Shown here piece after piece: positions 1 to 9,403 of a DNA stretch of 64,000 nucleotides. The translations under genes and the position numbers were made by a program. This stretch comes from Protaetiibacter intestinalis (GTDB lineage: Bacteria; Actinomycetota; Actinomycetes; Actinomycetales; Microbacteriaceae). The notes beneath the pieces are model-generated. The model was not told the origin of the DNA. It saw only the letters and a list, made by a program, of their open reading frames with translations, and made no database searches. Positions within the stretch are counted from its first letter, which is position 1. The number at the start of each line of letters is the position of its first letter. The DNA is taken from the NCBI RefSeq assembly GCF_003627075.1, contig NZ_CP032630.1, positions 682,001-746,000 on the forward strand, written 5' to 3'.

Positions 1-678
1 GCCGGTGTGCATCACGGTGACCCAGTCGGCGTAGCTGCGCACGAAGTCCATGTCGTGCTCGATGACGATGATGGTGCGCGTCGCGCCGATGCGGCGCAGC
101 AGCTGACCGGTCTCGTCCCGCTCGTCGGCGTTCATGCCGGCGACCGGTTCGTCGAGGAACATGACCTTCGCGTCCTGCACGAGCAGCATCCCGATCTCGA
201 GCCACTGCTTCTGCCCGTGCGCGAGGATGCCGGCCGGCTTGTCGCGCACCTCGGCGAGCCCGATCGTCTCGAGGGCCTCCTCGACGTACTCGGGCACCCC
301 GCGGCGCGCGAGTGGCAGCCGCCACGCCCTGCGGTGCAGGCCGCCCGCGATGTCGAGGTTCTGCAGCACCGAGAGCTCGTCGAACACGGTCGCGGTCTGG
401 AAGGTGCGCCCGACGCCCGCGCGGATGATCTTGTTCGTCTTCTTGCCGAGCAGGTCGATGCCGTTGTAGGTCGCGCTGCCGGTGGCGGGCACGAGCCCCG
501 TGAGCGCGTCGACGAGGGTCGTCTTGCCCGCGCCGTTCGGCCCGATCAGGAAGTGCACCTGGCCCTTGAGCATGAGGATGCTGACGTCGCTCACGGCCGT
601 GAAGCCGTCGAAGCTGACCGTGAGGTTCCTGACCTCCACGGAGGTCTCGGCATCCGGGTGCAGTGCCTGCCCGCTCAC
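1..678 (-). CDS. urtD: Urea ABC transporter ATP-binding protein UrtD (3' end outside window)
   Basis: ATPase subunit of the UrtABCDE urea importer, acting on the cytoplasmic face. The 226 visible codons include Walker A GPNGAGKT (residues 46-53), a signature region reading LAHGQKQW instead of canonical LSGGQ, and Walker B MFLDEP followed by VAGM. The LAHGQKQWLE form is typical of UrtD and separates it from LivG. The GTG start at 678 overlaps the urtC stop codon (GTGA), so translation is probably coupled. The C-terminal part and the expected urtE lie before position 1. The family call is firm; the exact start is slightly less certain. Confidence 0.93.
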   Translation of the reverse strand, partial: MSGQALHPDAETSVEVRNLTVSFDGFTAVSDVSILMLKGQVHFLIGPNGAGKTTLVDALTGLVPATGSATYNGIDLLGKKTNKIIRAGVGRTFQTATVFDELSVLQNLDIAGGLHRRAWRLPLARRGVPEYVEEALETIGLAEVRDKPAGILAHGQKQWLEIGMLLVQDAKVMFLDEPVAGMNADERDETGQLLRRIGATRTIIVIEHDMDFVRSYADWVTVMHTG

Positions 679-1742
679 GAGGCCACCCCCTTCTCGGCGC
701 CGCCCCGCGGGACGATGCCCCGGATCCGGTCGACGACGGAGGCGAGCCCCTTCGGCAGGAACAGGGTCACCACGACGAACAGCAGGCCGAGCAGGTACAC
801 CCAGCCGCCGGGCCAGCTCGACGCGAGGCTCGACTGCCCCCAGCCGATCGCCATGGCACCGAGGGCGGGGCCGAACAACGACGCCCGGCCGCCGAGCGCG
901 ACGCCCGCGATCATGAGGATGGATGCGGAGGCGCCGATCTCCTGCGGCGTGATGATGCCGACGATGGGCACGAACATCGCGCCGCCGATGCTCGCCATGA
1001 CGGCCGCGATGACGAACGCCGTGAGCTTGATGTTGGCGGGGTCGTAGCCGAGGAAGCGCACGCGCTCCTCCGCGTCGCGGGTCGCGAGCAGCAGCTCGCC
1101 GAAGCGGCTGCGGTTCAGCTGCCACACCACGAGCAGGCACGCCACGAGGATGCCGGCGGCGATGAAGAACAGCATGAGCTTGTTCCGGTCGTCGTCGAGC
1201 ACGTAGCCGAAGAAGTACTTGAAGCCGCTGAGGCCCGTGTCGCCGCCCGTCTCGCGGATCGTGGAGCTCACGAGCGTCGCGAGCGCCACCGCGAGCGCCT
1301 GGGTGAGGATCGCGAAGTACGCGCCCTTGACGCGGCGTTTGAAGAGCGCGAAGCCGAGGATCGAGGCGACGACGATCGGGGCGACGACGATCACCACGAG
1401 GGTGAAGGCGCCGTTGCGGAACGGCTCCCAGAACGCCGGCAGCGGCGCGAGGGGGTCGTACAGGATCATGAACGTCGGGATCTTGTCGGGTCCCGCGGTC
1501 TCGAGCGAGAGGTGCATGGCCATCGCGTAGGCGCCGAGGCCGAAGAACACGCCCTGGCCCATCACGAGCATCCCGCCGCGGCCCCAGGCGAGGCCGATGC
1601 CGACCGCGACGATCGCGTAGCAGCAGTACTTGCCGAGGTTGTTGATCCAGTGCATCGAGAGCACGGCGGGCGCGACGCCGAGCAGCACGATCGCGAAGAC
1701 GCCGATGCCGATGAGCGGCAGCCAGGGGCGCAGTCTCGTCAT
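675..1742 (-). CDS. urtC: Urea ABC transporter permease UrtC
   Basis: Second membrane permease of the urea importer, 355 residues. The N-terminus reads MTRLRPWLPLIG and is followed by many hydrophobic helices, with the branched-chain-amino-acid-permease family segment GLAWGRGGMLVMGQGVFFG near residue 55. It pairs with UrtB to form the channel. The ATG at 1742 overlaps the urtB stop as ATGA, and its own stop overlaps the urtD start. This continuous chain of 4-bp overlaps marks a single operon. The open frame extends far upstream through urtB, but the overlap and family length support this start. Confidence 0.93.
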   Translation of the reverse strand: MTRLRPWLPLIGIGVFAIVLLGVAPAVLSMHWINNLGKYCCYAIVAVGIGLAWGRGGMLVMGQGVFFGLGAYAMAMHLSLETAGPDKIPTFMILYDPLAPLPAFWEPFRNGAFTLVVIVVAPIVVASILGFALFKRRVKGAYFAILTQALAVALATLVSSTIRETGGDTGLSGFKYFFGYVLDDDRNKLMLFFIAAGILVACLLVVWQLNRSRFGELLLATRDAEERVRFLGYDPANIKLTAFVIAAVMASIGGAMFVPIVGIITPQEIGASASILMIAGVALGGRASLFGPALGAMAIGWGQSSLASSWPGGWVYLLGLLFVVVTLFLPKGLASVVDRIRGIVPRGGAEKGVAS

Positions 1743-2623
1743 GCCAGCCCCCTCGTGCGCACCGTGAACAGGCCCTGTGGTCGCAGCTGCAGGAAGACGA
1801 CCACGAGCACGAAGGCGAGCACCTGCGCGAGGCTGCCCGTCGTCCACTGGGCGAAGAAGGCGAGTGCGACGCCCACCACCCAGGCCGCGATGATCGCGCC
1901 CTTGATCTGCCCGATGCCGCCGGCGACGACGACGAGGAACGCGGGGATGATGTACTGCGCGCCCATCTGCGAGTTGGTGCCGCCGATGAGCGAGGCGGCG
2001 ACGCCCGCCACCCCGGCGAGTCCCGAGCCGACGAAGAAGGTGAGCCGGTCGACCCGGCGGGTGGAGACGCCGAGCGTCTCGGCGAGGTCGCGGTTCTGCA
2101 CGGTCGCGCGGATGCGGCGGCCGAACGGCGAGTACTTGAGCCAGGCCGCGAGCGCGACGACGCACACCGCGGCGAGCACGATCGTGAAGAGCTGGCGCGA
2201 GGGCCAGCCGTAGCCGAAGACGTCGATCTGCCCGTCGAGCCAGCCGGGCTTCTCGACCGGCACGCCCTGCGCGGGGAAGATCTGCAGCGCCGCCTGCTGC
2301 AGGATGAGGCTCACACCGACCGTCACGAGGAGGGTGTCGAGCGGTCTGCGGTACATCCACTGCAGGATGCTGACCTCGAGCAGCAGGCCCAGGATGCCGG
2401 CCACGATGAAGGCGAGCGGCAGGGCGACGGGGATCGAGATGTCGCTCGAGGGGATCACGAGCTGGGTCAGGTAGGCGACGAAGGCGCCGGCCATGATGAA
2501 CTCGCCGTGCGCCATGTTGATCACCCCCATCTGACCGAAGGTGAGGGACAGGCCGAGCGCGGCGAGCAGCAGCAGCGCGCCTTGCGCGGTGCCGTTCAGC
2601 AGCGGCGGGATGAGTGCGTCCAC
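1739..2623 (-). CDS. urtB: Urea ABC transporter permease UrtB
   Basis: First membrane permease of the urea importer, 294 residues, beginning VDALIPPLLNGTAQG. It carries the LivH-type hallmark LTFGQMGVINMAHGEF near residue 35 and about eight hydrophobic helices. The GTG start at 2623 has a GGAG ribosome-binding site six bases upstream and matches the usual length. The frame is open further upstream, but that part overlaps the hairpin and the 3' end of urtA and looks non-coding. It follows urtA after a 97-bp gap that holds a strong stem-loop. Confidence 0.92.
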   Translation of the reverse strand: MDALIPPLLNGTAQGALLLLAALGLSLTFGQMGVINMAHGEFIMAGAFVAYLTQLVIPSSDISIPVALPLAFIVAGILGLLLEVSILQWMYRRPLDTLLVTVGVSLILQQAALQIFPAQGVPVEKPGWLDGQIDVFGYGWPSRQLFTIVLAAVCVVALAAWLKYSPFGRRIRATVQNRDLAETLGVSTRRVDRLTFFVGSGLAGVAGVAASLIGGTNSQMGAQYIIPAFLVVVAGGIGQIKGAIIAAWVVGVALAFFAQWTTGSLAQVLAFVLVVVFLQLRPQGLFTVRTRGLA

Positions 2624-2670
2624 GGGCGCTCCACTCTCTGGGGTTGCGGCGGATGCCGGAAGGTCGGAGC

Positions 2671-2706
2671 GTGGGGCCCCCTGCCGGTTCCGGAAGGGGA
2701 CCCCAC
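2671..2706 (-). terminator. Stem-loop between urtA and urtB
   Basis: GTGGGG at 2671-2676 pairs with CCCCAC at 2701-2706, and CCCC at 2677-2680 pairs with GGGG at 2696-2699, with a single bulged A at 2700. This gives a ten-pair GC-rich stem around a loop that can itself fold (CCGG...CCGG). No long U-tract follows. It probably acts as a leaky attenuator or 3'-end stabiliser that raises urtA mRNA over the permease genes, as is common for binding-protein genes of ABC operons. The function is inferred; the structure is visible. Confidence 0.65.
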
Positions 2707-2720
2707 GTCCTGCAGGTGGA

Positions 2721-4019
2721 TCAGCCGGCCGCTGCGACGAGCGCGTCGCGGACGTCGGCGGGGAACCAGTCGTATCCCTCGAGATACGGGTCGGGGTCGA
2801 TGAACCCGTCGGACTCCCAGACGATGTCGAACTGGTTGTCGGCGTTGATCTTGCCGATGTGACCCGGCTTCGAGATGTGGTGGTTGTCACCGTCGAGGGT
2901 CACGACCCCCTCCGGAGCGTCCACCGTGATCCCGCCGGCCTTCGCCGCGGCGTTGACGTCGTCGACCTCGAAGGATCCCGCCTTCTCGACGAGCGCCTTG
3001 TAGAGGTACAGCGAGATGTACGCGGCCTCCATCGGGTCGGAGGTGACGCCGCTGCTGCCCGGGTACGCCTTCCAGTCCGCGATGAACTTCGGGTTGCCCG
3101 GGGTGTCGAGCGACTGGAAGTAGTTCCACGAGGCGTAGTTGCCGGTGACCTCGTGGCCCATGGCGGGGGCCTCCTCCTCGGCGATCGACACCGAGATGAT
3201 CGGGGTCGTCTCGGGGGTGAGACCGGCGTCGTAGTAGGCCTTGATGAAGCCGACGTTCGAGGAGCCGTTGATGGTGTTGAAGATGAAGTCGGGCTTCGCG
3301 GCCACGATCTTCGCCACCTGCGTGGTCCAGTCGTCCTTGTCGAGCGGCACGTACTCCTCGCCGACGATCTCGATGCCGAGCTCGGCCGCGTAGAGCTTGA
3401 TGATCGCGTTGGCGGTGCGCGGGAACACGTAGTCGGAGCCCGCGAGGAACAGCGTCTTCACGCCCTGGGCCTTGAGGAAGTCCATGGCCGGGATGATCTG
3501 CTGGTTGGTGGTCGCGCCCGTGTAGTAGATGTTCGGCGAGGACTCGAGGCCCTCGTACTGCACGGGGTAGAAGAACAGACCGTTGTGCTCCTCGACGACC
3601 GGCTTGACGGCCTTGCGGGACGACGAGGTCCAGCCGCCGAAGATCGCCGCGACGCAGTCCTGGGTGAGCAGCTTCTCGGTCTTCTCCGCGAAGGTCGGCC
3701 AGTCGGTGGCGCCGTCCTCCTGGATGTACTCGATCTGCTTGCCGAGGATGCCGCCGTCGGCGTTGATCTCGTCGGCCGCCATGTGCAGCACGTTCGAGAC
3801 GGTCTTCTCCGAGATGGCCATGCCGCCCGTGAGCGAGTTGAGGAAGCCGAGCTTGATGGTGTCGCCCGAGGTGTCGATGCAGCTGTCGCCGGATGCCGAC
3901 GCCGGCTCGGTCTCGTCGCCGGCCTGCGCGCCGCAGCCCGAGAGGACCAGGGCGGCGCTCGCCATGAGCGCGCCGGACGCGAGCAGCGCCCGGCGGCGCC
4001 GCGTGCTGTGGATGATCAT
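2721..4019 (-). CDS. urtA: Urea ABC transporter substrate-binding lipoprotein UrtA
   Basis: Extracytoplasmic urea receptor that feeds the UrtBC permease, 432 residues. It has an Arg-rich start (RRRR at residues 7-10), a hydrophobic stretch and lipobox LSGC with Cys29, so it should be a membrane-anchored lipoprotein. The mature part begins the periplasmic-binding type I fold with IKLGFLNSLTGGMA and contains the UrtA-type segments GGWTSSSRKAVKPV and FYPVQYEGLE. It heads the urt operon and is divergent from ureA. Family length and motifs make this a secure call. The ATG at 4019 precedes the signal peptide directly. Confidence 0.95.
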   Translation of the reverse strand: MIIHSTRRRRALLASGALMASAALVLSGCGAQAGDETEPASASGDSCIDTSGDTIKLGFLNSLTGGMAISEKTVSNVLHMAADEINADGGILGKQIEYIQEDGATDWPTFAEKTEKLLTQDCVAAIFGGWTSSSRKAVKPVVEEHNGLFFYPVQYEGLESSPNIYYTGATTNQQIIPAMDFLKAQGVKTLFLAGSDYVFPRTANAIIKLYAAELGIEIVGEEYVPLDKDDWTTQVAKIVAAKPDFIFNTINGSSNVGFIKAYYDAGLTPETTPIISVSIAEEEAPAMGHEVTGNYASWNYFQSLDTPGNPKFIADWKAYPGSSGVTSDPMEAAYISLYLYKALVEKAGSFEVDDVNAAAKAGGITVDAPEGVVTLDGDNHHISKPGHIGKINADNQFDIVWESDGFIDPDPYLEGYDWFPADVRDALVAAAG

Positions 4020-4472
4020 GCAGTGCTCCGTTTCGGTGTGGTGGGGGTCGACGCCGGAGGTGCTGCGACTGCGACGTTTCCGCCGCAGGACGGAGCCCGT
4101 CCAGGCCGAGGATCCGGTGGATCCAGCCGATCGCCATTGAAGAGGGATTGCGCGAGGTGCTTCCGAGCGGGCCGTCGGCGTCCCGACGAACCGACCCGGA
4201 TCATCGCCGACGGCAGAACACCGTCAGCTACTGCAGGTGGTCTCACTGTGGGACCGCGGCATTACACTGCCATTTCTCGAACGTATCGGGTTTGTTAACA
4301 GTCGAGGCATCGAGGGGTCGCCTGCCCTGTATTTACAGGGATCTCGAATGTTTCGGGGCGCGTGGCGCATGGCGGGCCGTGTCGCGGTTGTGACACACTT
4401 CTGCAATTCCGAGCGGACGGCGAGCACGCCTCCAGCGTCAGTGAACCGTCGCGGATCGAGAGGAGACGAGGC
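4020..4472. other. Divergent control region between urtA and ureA (453 bp, no gene)
   Basis: No plausible gene is visible; short frames here lack ribosome sites and family features. The centre is locally AT-richer than its surroundings. It holds the palindrome TGTTAACA (4293-4300), a perfect 7+2+7 inverted repeat (4325-4340), and TTGTGACACAC around 4387. AGGAG at 4461-4465 is the ureA ribosome site. I could not place confident -35/-10 pairs for either gene. Joint control of urea import and hydrolysis, for example by a nitrogen regulator, is inferred from the layout. Confidence 0.6.
4325..4340. promoter_or_regulatory. Perfect inverted repeat, candidate operator
   Basis: CCCTGTA and TACAGGG flank a TT centre, forming a 16-bp site with perfect 7-bp arms in the AT-richer centre of the urtA-ureA gap. 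The dyad and its position suggest binding of a dimeric regulator. It does not match the GlnR or AmtR consensus closely enough to name one. Confidence 0.5.
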
Positions 4473-4775
4473 GTGCATCTGACCCCGGCCGACACCGAGA
4501 AGCTGCTGCTGGCGGTCGCCGGGATGGTCGCCCGGGATCGACTCGCGCGCGGGCTCCGGCTCAACCATCCGGAGGCCGTCGCGCTCATCTCCAACTGGGT
4601 GCTCGAGGGCGCCCGCGACGGCCGCAGCGTGCCCGAGCTCATGGACGCCGGCCGCAGCGTGCTGGGTCGCGAGCAGGTGCTCGAGGGCGTGCCCGAGATG
4701 CTCGTCGAGGTGCAGGTGGAGGCCACCTTCCCCGACGGCCGCAAGCTCGTCACCATCCACCACCCGATCGACTGA
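4473..4775 (+). CDS. ureA: Urease subunit gamma
   Basis: Smallest structural subunit of nickel urease (urea to ammonia and carbamate), 100 residues, the exact family length. It starts [20 protein letters not shown] and ends [13 protein letters not shown], both characteristic. The GTG at 4473 is chosen because AGGAG lies at 4461-4465, because the family begins here, and because the upstream open frame has no similarity. It is the first gene of ureABCFGD and is followed after 12 bp by ureB. Confidence 0.96.
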   Translation: MHLTPADTEKLLLAVAGMVARDRLARGLRLNHPEAVALISNWVLEGARDGRSVPELMDAGRSVLGREQVLEGVPEMLVEVQVEATFPDGRKLVTIHHPID

Positions 4776-4787
4776 GGAGCGCAAGAC

Positions 4788-5123
4788 GTGGCGTCGGCAT
4801 CCGGCACAGGCCCCGGGGCGTATCGCATCCGCGAGGGCGAGATCGAGCTCAACGCGGACCGCGAGGCGTCCGAACGCATCCGGCTCGTGTTCGTCAACAC
4901 GGGCGACCGTCCCATCCAGATCGGCTCGCACCTGCACCTGCCCGACGCGAACACGGCGCTCGAGTTCGACCGGGTCGCCGCGCACGGCTTCCGGCTCGAC
5001 ATCCCCTCGGGCACCTCGCAGCGCTTCGAACCGGGCGCGTCCCGCGAGCTCGACGCCGTGACGATCCGGGGCGCGCGCGTCGTGCCGGGCATCCAGCTCA
5101 AGGCGGATGGCGGGGTGCTCTGA
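4788..5123 (+). CDS. ureB: Urease subunit beta
   Basis: Structural beta subunit of urease, 111 residues. Family features include [33 protein letters not shown] and the [20 protein letters not shown] block. The GTG at 4788 is preceded by GAGGAG. The stop overlaps the ureC start codon (TGATG), so translation is likely coupled. Separate gamma and beta genes, not fused as in Helicobacter, are the usual actinobacterial arrangement. Confidence 0.96.
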   Translation: MASASGTGPGAYRIREGEIELNADREASERIRLVFVNTGDRPIQIGSHLHLPDANTALEFDRVAAHGFRLDIPSGTSQRFEPGASRELDAVTIRGARVVPGIQLKADGGVL

Positions 5124-6820
5124 TGGTGCGGATCACGCGGGCGCGCTACGCCGCCATCTACGGCCCGACGCTCGGCGACCAGGTGCGGCTCGGCGACACC
5201 GACCTCTGGATCGAGATCGAGGAGGACCGCACCGCGGGCGGCGAGGAGGCGGTGTTCGGCGGCGGCAAGTCGATCCGCGAGTCGATGGCGCAGTCGACCG
5301 TGCCGCGGGCGGGCGGCGCGCTCGACACCGTCATCACGAACGCGATCATCCTCGACTGGTGGGGCGTCGTGCGGGCCGACATCGGCATCCGCGACGGCCG
5401 CATCGTGGGCATCGGCCACGCCGGCAACCCCGACGTGAGCGACGGCGTCGACATGGTCATCGGCCCGTCGACGGATGTCGTCTCGGGCGAGGGGCGCATC
5501 GTCACGGCGGGCGCGATCGACTCGCACGTGCACCTGCTCTCGCCCTCGCAGCTGCACGAGGCGCTCGCGACCGGCATCACGACGGTCGTCGGCGGCGGCA
5601 CCGGGCCCTCCGAGGGCTCGAAGGCGACCACGGTCACGCCCGGGGCGTGGCACCTGAAGACAATCCTCCGGGCGCTCGACGCGCTGCCGGTGAACGTGCT
5701 GCTGCTCGGCAAGGGCAACACGGTGTCGGCCGAGGCGCTCGGCGAGCAGGCGCTCGCGGGCGCCGCCGGCTTCAAGGTGCACGAGGACTGGGGCTCCACC
5801 CCCGCCGCGATCGACGCGGCCCTGCGCGCCGCCGAGGAGTGGGGGCTGCAGGTGGCGCTGCACTCCGACTCGCTCAACGAGGCGGGCTACGTCGAGTCGA
5901 CGATCGGCGCGATCGGCGGGCGGTCCATCCATGCCTTCCACGTCGAGGGTGCGGGCGGCGGGCACGCACCCGACATCCTGAAGCTCGCGGGGCTGGCGCA
6001 CGTGATCCCCGGCTCGACCAACCCGACGCTGCCGCACACGGTCAACACGGTCGCCGAGCACCTCGACATGCTCATGGTGTGCCACCACCTGAACCCCGCG
6101 GTGCCGGAGGATCTGGCGTTCGCCGAGTCGCGCATCCGGGCCACCACGATCGCCGCGGAGGACGTGCTGCACGACCTCGGCGCGCTGTCGATCACCTCCT
6201 CGGACGCGCAGGCGATGGGCCGCATCGGCGAGGTGATCACGCGCACCTGGCAGGTGGCGCACGTCATGAAGGCGCGGCGCGGCGCGCTCGGTGCGAGCCT
6301 GCCCGCCGACAACGAGCGCGCCCGGCGCTACGTCGCGAAGTACACGATCAACCCGGCGATCGCGCACGGGGTGGATGCCGACCTCGGCTCGGTCGAGGTC
6401 GGCAAGCTCGCCGACCTCGTGGTGTGGGATCCGCGGTTCTTCGGGGTGCGGCCGGAGGTCGTCATGAAGGGCGGGGCGCTCGCCTGGGGCGCGCTCGGCG
6501 ACCCGAACGCCTCCATCCCGACGCCGCAGCCGGTGCTGCAGCGGCCCTCGTTCGGCGACGCGATCGGGGCGGACGTGTCGTTCGCCTACGTCGCGCCCGC
6601 CGCGATCGAGGCGGGGCTCGCGGACGAGCTGGGGCTGCGCCGCCGACTCGCCCCGGTCGCGCCGACGCGCGGGACCGGCAAGGCGCAGATGCGCAACAAC
6701 ACGGCGCTGCCGACGATCGACATCCGCCCCGACACCTTCGAGATCGCGATCGACGGCGAGCCGGTGGTGCCCGCGCCGGCCGAGACGCTGCCGCTCACCC
6801 GCCTCTACCACCTGTTCTGA
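5123..6820 (+). CDS. ureC: Urease subunit alpha (catalytic)
   Basis: Catalytic subunit of urease, 565 residues, carrying the bi-nickel centre. Visible ligands are His135 and His137 (SHVHLLSP), the carbamylated Lys218 (GFKVHEDWG), His247 (VALHSDS), His273 ([11 protein letters not shown]) and Asp361 ([10 protein letters not shown]). The flap signature MVCHHL has Cys320, His321 and His322. All key residues are intact, so the enzyme should be active once nickel is loaded by UreFGD. The ATG overlaps the ureB stop, and the stop overlaps the ureF start. Confidence 0.98.
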   Translation: MVRITRARYAAIYGPTLGDQVRLGDTDLWIEIEEDRTAGGEEAVFGGGKSIRESMAQSTVPRAGGALDTVITNAIILDWWGVVRADIGIRDGRIVGIGHAGNPDVSDGVDMVIGPSTDVVSGEGRIVTAGAIDSHVHLLSPSQLHEALATGITTVVGGGTGPSEGSKATTVTPGAWHLKTILRALDALPVNVLLLGKGNTVSAEALGEQALAGAAGFKVHEDWGSTPAAIDAALRAAEEWGLQVALHSDSLNEAGYVESTIGAIGGRSIHAFHVEGAGGGHAPDILKLAGLAHVIPGSTNPTLPHTVNTVAEHLDMLMVCHHLNPAVPEDLAFAESRIRATTIAAEDVLHDLGALSITSSDAQAMGRIGEVITRTWQVAHVMKARRGALGASLPADNERARRYVAKYTINPAIAHGVDADLGSVEVGKLADLVVWDPRFFGVRPEVVMKGGALAWGALGDPNASIPTPQPVLQRPSFGDAIGADVSFAYVAPAAIEAGLADELGLRRRLAPVAPTRGTGKAQMRNNTALPTIDIRPDTFEIAIDGEPVVPAPAETLPLTRLYHLF

Positions 6821-7500
6821 TGACGACGACGATCGCCCCCGCTGCCGCCACGGTCGCCCTGCTGCTCGCCGACGCGCGCCTGCCGAGCGGCGGGCATGCC
6901 CACTCCTCGGGCCTCGAACCCGCGCTCATGGGCGGCATGCCGCCCGCCGCGGTGGGCGCCTTCCTGCTCGCCCGGGCGCGCACCACCTCGCTCGTGGATG
7001 CGGGCGCCGCGGTCGTCGCGAGCCGCACGGCGGGCGTCGGTCCGCTCGCGCCCGTCGACGAGGCGTGGGCGGCGCGCACCCCGAGCCGCGCGATGCGGGT
7101 GGCCTCGCGGGACCTCGGCCGCGGGCTGCTGCGGCTCGCCGACCGGGTCTGGCCCGGCTCGGGCGCCGTCGCGGCGCTGCACGAGCCGCCGGGCCCGCCG
7201 CCGCGGCCGCTCGTGCTCGGGGCGATCGCCGCCGAGGCGGGCATCGCGCCTGAGGAGCTCGTGCGGCTCGCCGTGTACGACGACCTGGCGAGCGCGGTCG
7301 CCGCTCTCCTCAAGCTCGACCCGCGCGACCCGGCCGACGGCGTCGGGCTCGTGCTCGCGGGCTGCGCCTCGATCGAGGCGCGCATCCCGCAGCTCGCACG
7401 GGCCCGACATCCGGAGGACATCCCGGCGCTCAGCGCACCGCAGGCCGAGGCGTGGGCCGAATCGCACGCCGTCGCACAAGGGAGGTTGTTCCGTGGTTGA
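6820..7500 (+). CDS. ureF: Urease accessory protein UreF
   Basis: Cytoplasmic maturation factor that joins UreD and UreG on apo-urease during nickel loading, 226 residues. The start [22 protein letters not shown] is followed by the family [12 protein letters not shown] segment, and the C-terminal half is helical with Ala/Leu-rich stretches. The ATG at 6820 overlaps the ureC stop (TGATG). The sequence is Ala/Arg-rich and divergent, as is normal for UreF; the assignment rests on the PSGGHAHS motif and operon position. Confidence 0.9.
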   Translation: MTTTIAPAAATVALLLADARLPSGGHAHSSGLEPALMGGMPPAAVGAFLLARARTTSLVDAGAAVVASRTAGVGPLAPVDEAWAARTPSRAMRVASRDLGRGLLRLADRVWPGSGAVAALHEPPGPPPRPLVLGAIAAEAGIAPEELVRLAVYDDLASAVAALLKLDPRDPADGVGLVLAGCASIEARIPQLARARHPEDIPALSAPQAEAWAESHAVAQGRLFRG

Positions 7501-8281
7501 TGAGACCGAATCCGTCCGCGCACTGCGCCTGGGGGTCGCCGGCCCCGTCGGCACCGGCAAGTCGTCGCTCATCGCGACGATCTGCCGCGCCCTCGCCGGG
7601 GAGCTGCGGATCGGCGTGATCACGAACGACATCTACACCGACGAGGACGCGCGCTTCCTGCGTTCGGCGGGCGTGCTCGAGCCGGAGCGCATCCGCGCCG
7701 TCGAGACGGGCGCGTGCCCGCACACCGCCATCCGCGACGACATCACCGCCAACCTGCTCGCCGCCGAGGACCTCGAACGCGACTTCGCGCCGCTCGACGT
7801 CGTGCTCATCGAGTCGGGCGGCGACAACCTCACGGCCACCTTCTCTCCGGCGCTCGTCGACGCGCAGCTGTTCGTGCTCGACGTCGCGGGCGGCGGGGAT
7901 GTGGCGCGCAAGGGCGGGCCCGGCATCGGGCGGGCCGACCTGCTCATCGTCAACAAGACCGACCTCGCCCCCTACGTCGGGGTCGACGTTCCGCAGATGG
8001 TCGCGGATGCGCTCCAGGCGCGCGACGGACGGCCGGTGATCGCGCTGTCGCGCACCGACGCGGAGTCGGTGGCGGCGCTGCGCGCGTGGGTGCTCGGCGT
8101 GCTCGACGCGCACCGCCAGGGCGAGCACGTGCCGCAGGATCCGGGACCGATGGCGCCGCACTTCCACGCCGACGAGGAGCACCCGGAGGGCGGCTACGTG
8201 CACAGCCACGACGAGGAGCACGAGCACGAGCACCCGCATCCGCACCCCCACCCGCATGCTGAGACCGTCGCCGGTCGCTGA
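7493..8281 (+). CDS. ureG: Urease accessory GTPase UreG with histidine-rich C-terminal tail
   Basis: GTPase that powers nickel insertion into urease, 262 residues. It has the P-loop [10 protein letters not shown] near residue 16, [14 protein letters not shown], the metal-binding [13 protein letters not shown] (CPH motif), the IESGGDNL switch region and [12 protein letters not shown] for guanine recognition. GTG at 7493 follows GGGAGG and overlaps the ureF end by 8 bp. Unusually, the last 50 or so residues are rich in His, Asp and Glu and end in repeated His-Pro pairs. Since no ureE is present, this tail may store or deliver nickel. Confidence 0.95.
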   Translation: MVDETESVRALRLGVAGPVGTGKSSLIATICRALAGELRIGVITNDIYTDEDARFLRSAGVLEPERIRAVETGACPHTAIRDDITANLLAAEDLERDFAPLDVVLIESGGDNLTATFSPALVDAQLFVLDVAGGGDVARKGGPGIGRADLLIVNKTDLAPYVGVDVPQMVADALQARDGRPVIALSRTDAESVAALRAWVLGVLDAHRQGEHVPQDPGPMAPHFHADEEHPEGGYVHSHDEEHEHEHPHPHPHPHAETVAGR

Positions 8282-8966
8282 ACCGACCCGCATCGGCGTG
8301 CACGCGGCCGAGGGCCGCTCCCGCGTCGAGCTCGCCGTGGGCATGCTCGCGCCGCGCGTCGTCGCGCGCGGTCCGCGCAGCGCGCACGTGGCCGTGGCGG
8401 CCGCGCAGATGCTGCTGCTCGACGGCGACGCGCTCACGGTGGAGGTGGAGGTGGGCCCCGGCTGCACACTCGAGGTGGAGGACGTGGGCGGCACGGTCGC
8501 CTACCCGGGCGCGTCGTCGTGGCGGCTCGTCGCCCGGGTGGGCGCGGGCGGGCGACTCGTGTGGCGCGGACTGCCGTTCGTCGTCGCCGCGGACGCACGC
8601 GTGCAGCGCGAGACCGCGGTCGAGCTCGACCGCGGCGCGGCGCTGCTCGTACGCGAGACGCTCGTGCTGGGGCGGCACCGCGAGACGGGCGGCGCGATCG
8701 ACGCGGCATCCGTCATCCGTCAGGACGGGCGACCGGTCGTCGTCGAGCGGCTCGACGTGGATGCCGCGGCGCCCGAACCCGGCGTGCTGGGGGCGCACCG
8801 CGTGCTCGACTCGGTGATCGCCGTCGGCTTCGAGCCCCCGCCCGAGCCGGGTGCCCTCGTGCTCGAGACGCCCGGCGCGATCGCACGGCACCTGGATGCG
8901 GCCGCGCACCGCTCACCCCTCGACGAGGTGTGGGAGCGCTGGCGCGCCGAGCTCGGGGCGGGCTAG
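8256..8966 (+). CDS. ureD: Urease accessory protein UreD (UreH)
   Basis: Scaffold of the urease activation complex, 236 residues, somewhat shorter than the usual 260-280. The central [27 protein letters not shown] block and a late [13 protein letters not shown] segment fit UreD. The ATG at 8256 lies inside the 3' end of ureG (26-bp overlap). It is the last gene of the operon. Its TAG stop shares the palindrome CTAG (8963-8966) with the stop of the convergent gene, so the two coding regions end inside each other. Confidence 0.88.
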   Translation: MLRPSPVAEPTRIGVHAAEGRSRVELAVGMLAPRVVARGPRSAHVAVAAAQMLLLDGDALTVEVEVGPGCTLEVEDVGGTVAYPGASSWRLVARVGAGGRLVWRGLPFVVAADARVQRETAVELDRGAALLVRETLVLGRHRETGGAIDAASVIRQDGRPVVVERLDVDAAAPEPGVLGAHRVLDSVIAVGFEPPPEPGALVLETPGAIARHLDAAAHRSPLDEVWERWRAELGAG

Positions 8967-9349
8967 ACCCGGTCGATCAGCCCGTCGACCTTGGTGAGCC
9001 GCTCCTGCGGCAGCGGCGAGGCGGGGCCGCCCGCGACGACCGAGGCGAGGATGTCGTGGAAGACGAGCATCGACCAGCGCGGCGCCTCCTCGTCGCTGAG
9101 GGCGCGGATGCCATGCTCCATCATGCTCGTCACCTGGCCGTTGCCGCCGAACTGCACGATGAGACCGCGCCACTCGTCGCCGTGCGGGAACAGCACGGCG
9201 CGGATGCCGGGCAGCACGTCGAACTCGGCGCAGTCCTCGAGGCCGTCGCCGTTCGGGGGCAGGGTGCCGCTGCGCGGATTCATCTCCGGCACGCTCCACG
9301 CGAGCGTGCCGACGAGATCCTTGACTCTCTTCTTCTCGGCGCGGCCCAC
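8963..9349 (-). CDS. Conserved hypothetical protein
   Basis: A 128-residue soluble protein with no motif I recognise. It starts GRAEKKRVKDLVGTLAW and ends [11 protein letters not shown]. No signal peptide or membrane segment is visible. The GTG start is supported by a leaderless promoter arrangement: TACCGT (9361-9356 on the minus strand) followed by exactly six bases, then GTG. It is convergent with ureD and ends four bases inside it. There is no evidence linking it to urease function. Confidence 0.65.
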   Translation of the reverse strand: MGRAEKKRVKDLVGTLAWSVPEMNPRSGTLPPNGDGLEDCAEFDVLPGIRAVLFPHGDEWRGLIVQFGGNGQVTSMMEHGIRALSDEEAPRWSMLVFHDILASVVAGGPASPLPQERLTKVDGLIDRV

Positions 9350-9403
9350 ACCTTTACGGTACTGGAGCCGAGGCCCTCACCGGCGTCGCCTCTTCGGGGG
9401 CGG

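Noticed and set aside
4148..4393. Short ORFs in the urtA-ureA gap
   Set aside because: No ribosome site, no recognisable protein, and they cross the candidate operators.
8219..8260. Short tandem DNA repeat in ureG
   Set aside because: It encodes the His/Glu and His/Pro tail and is explained by protein composition.
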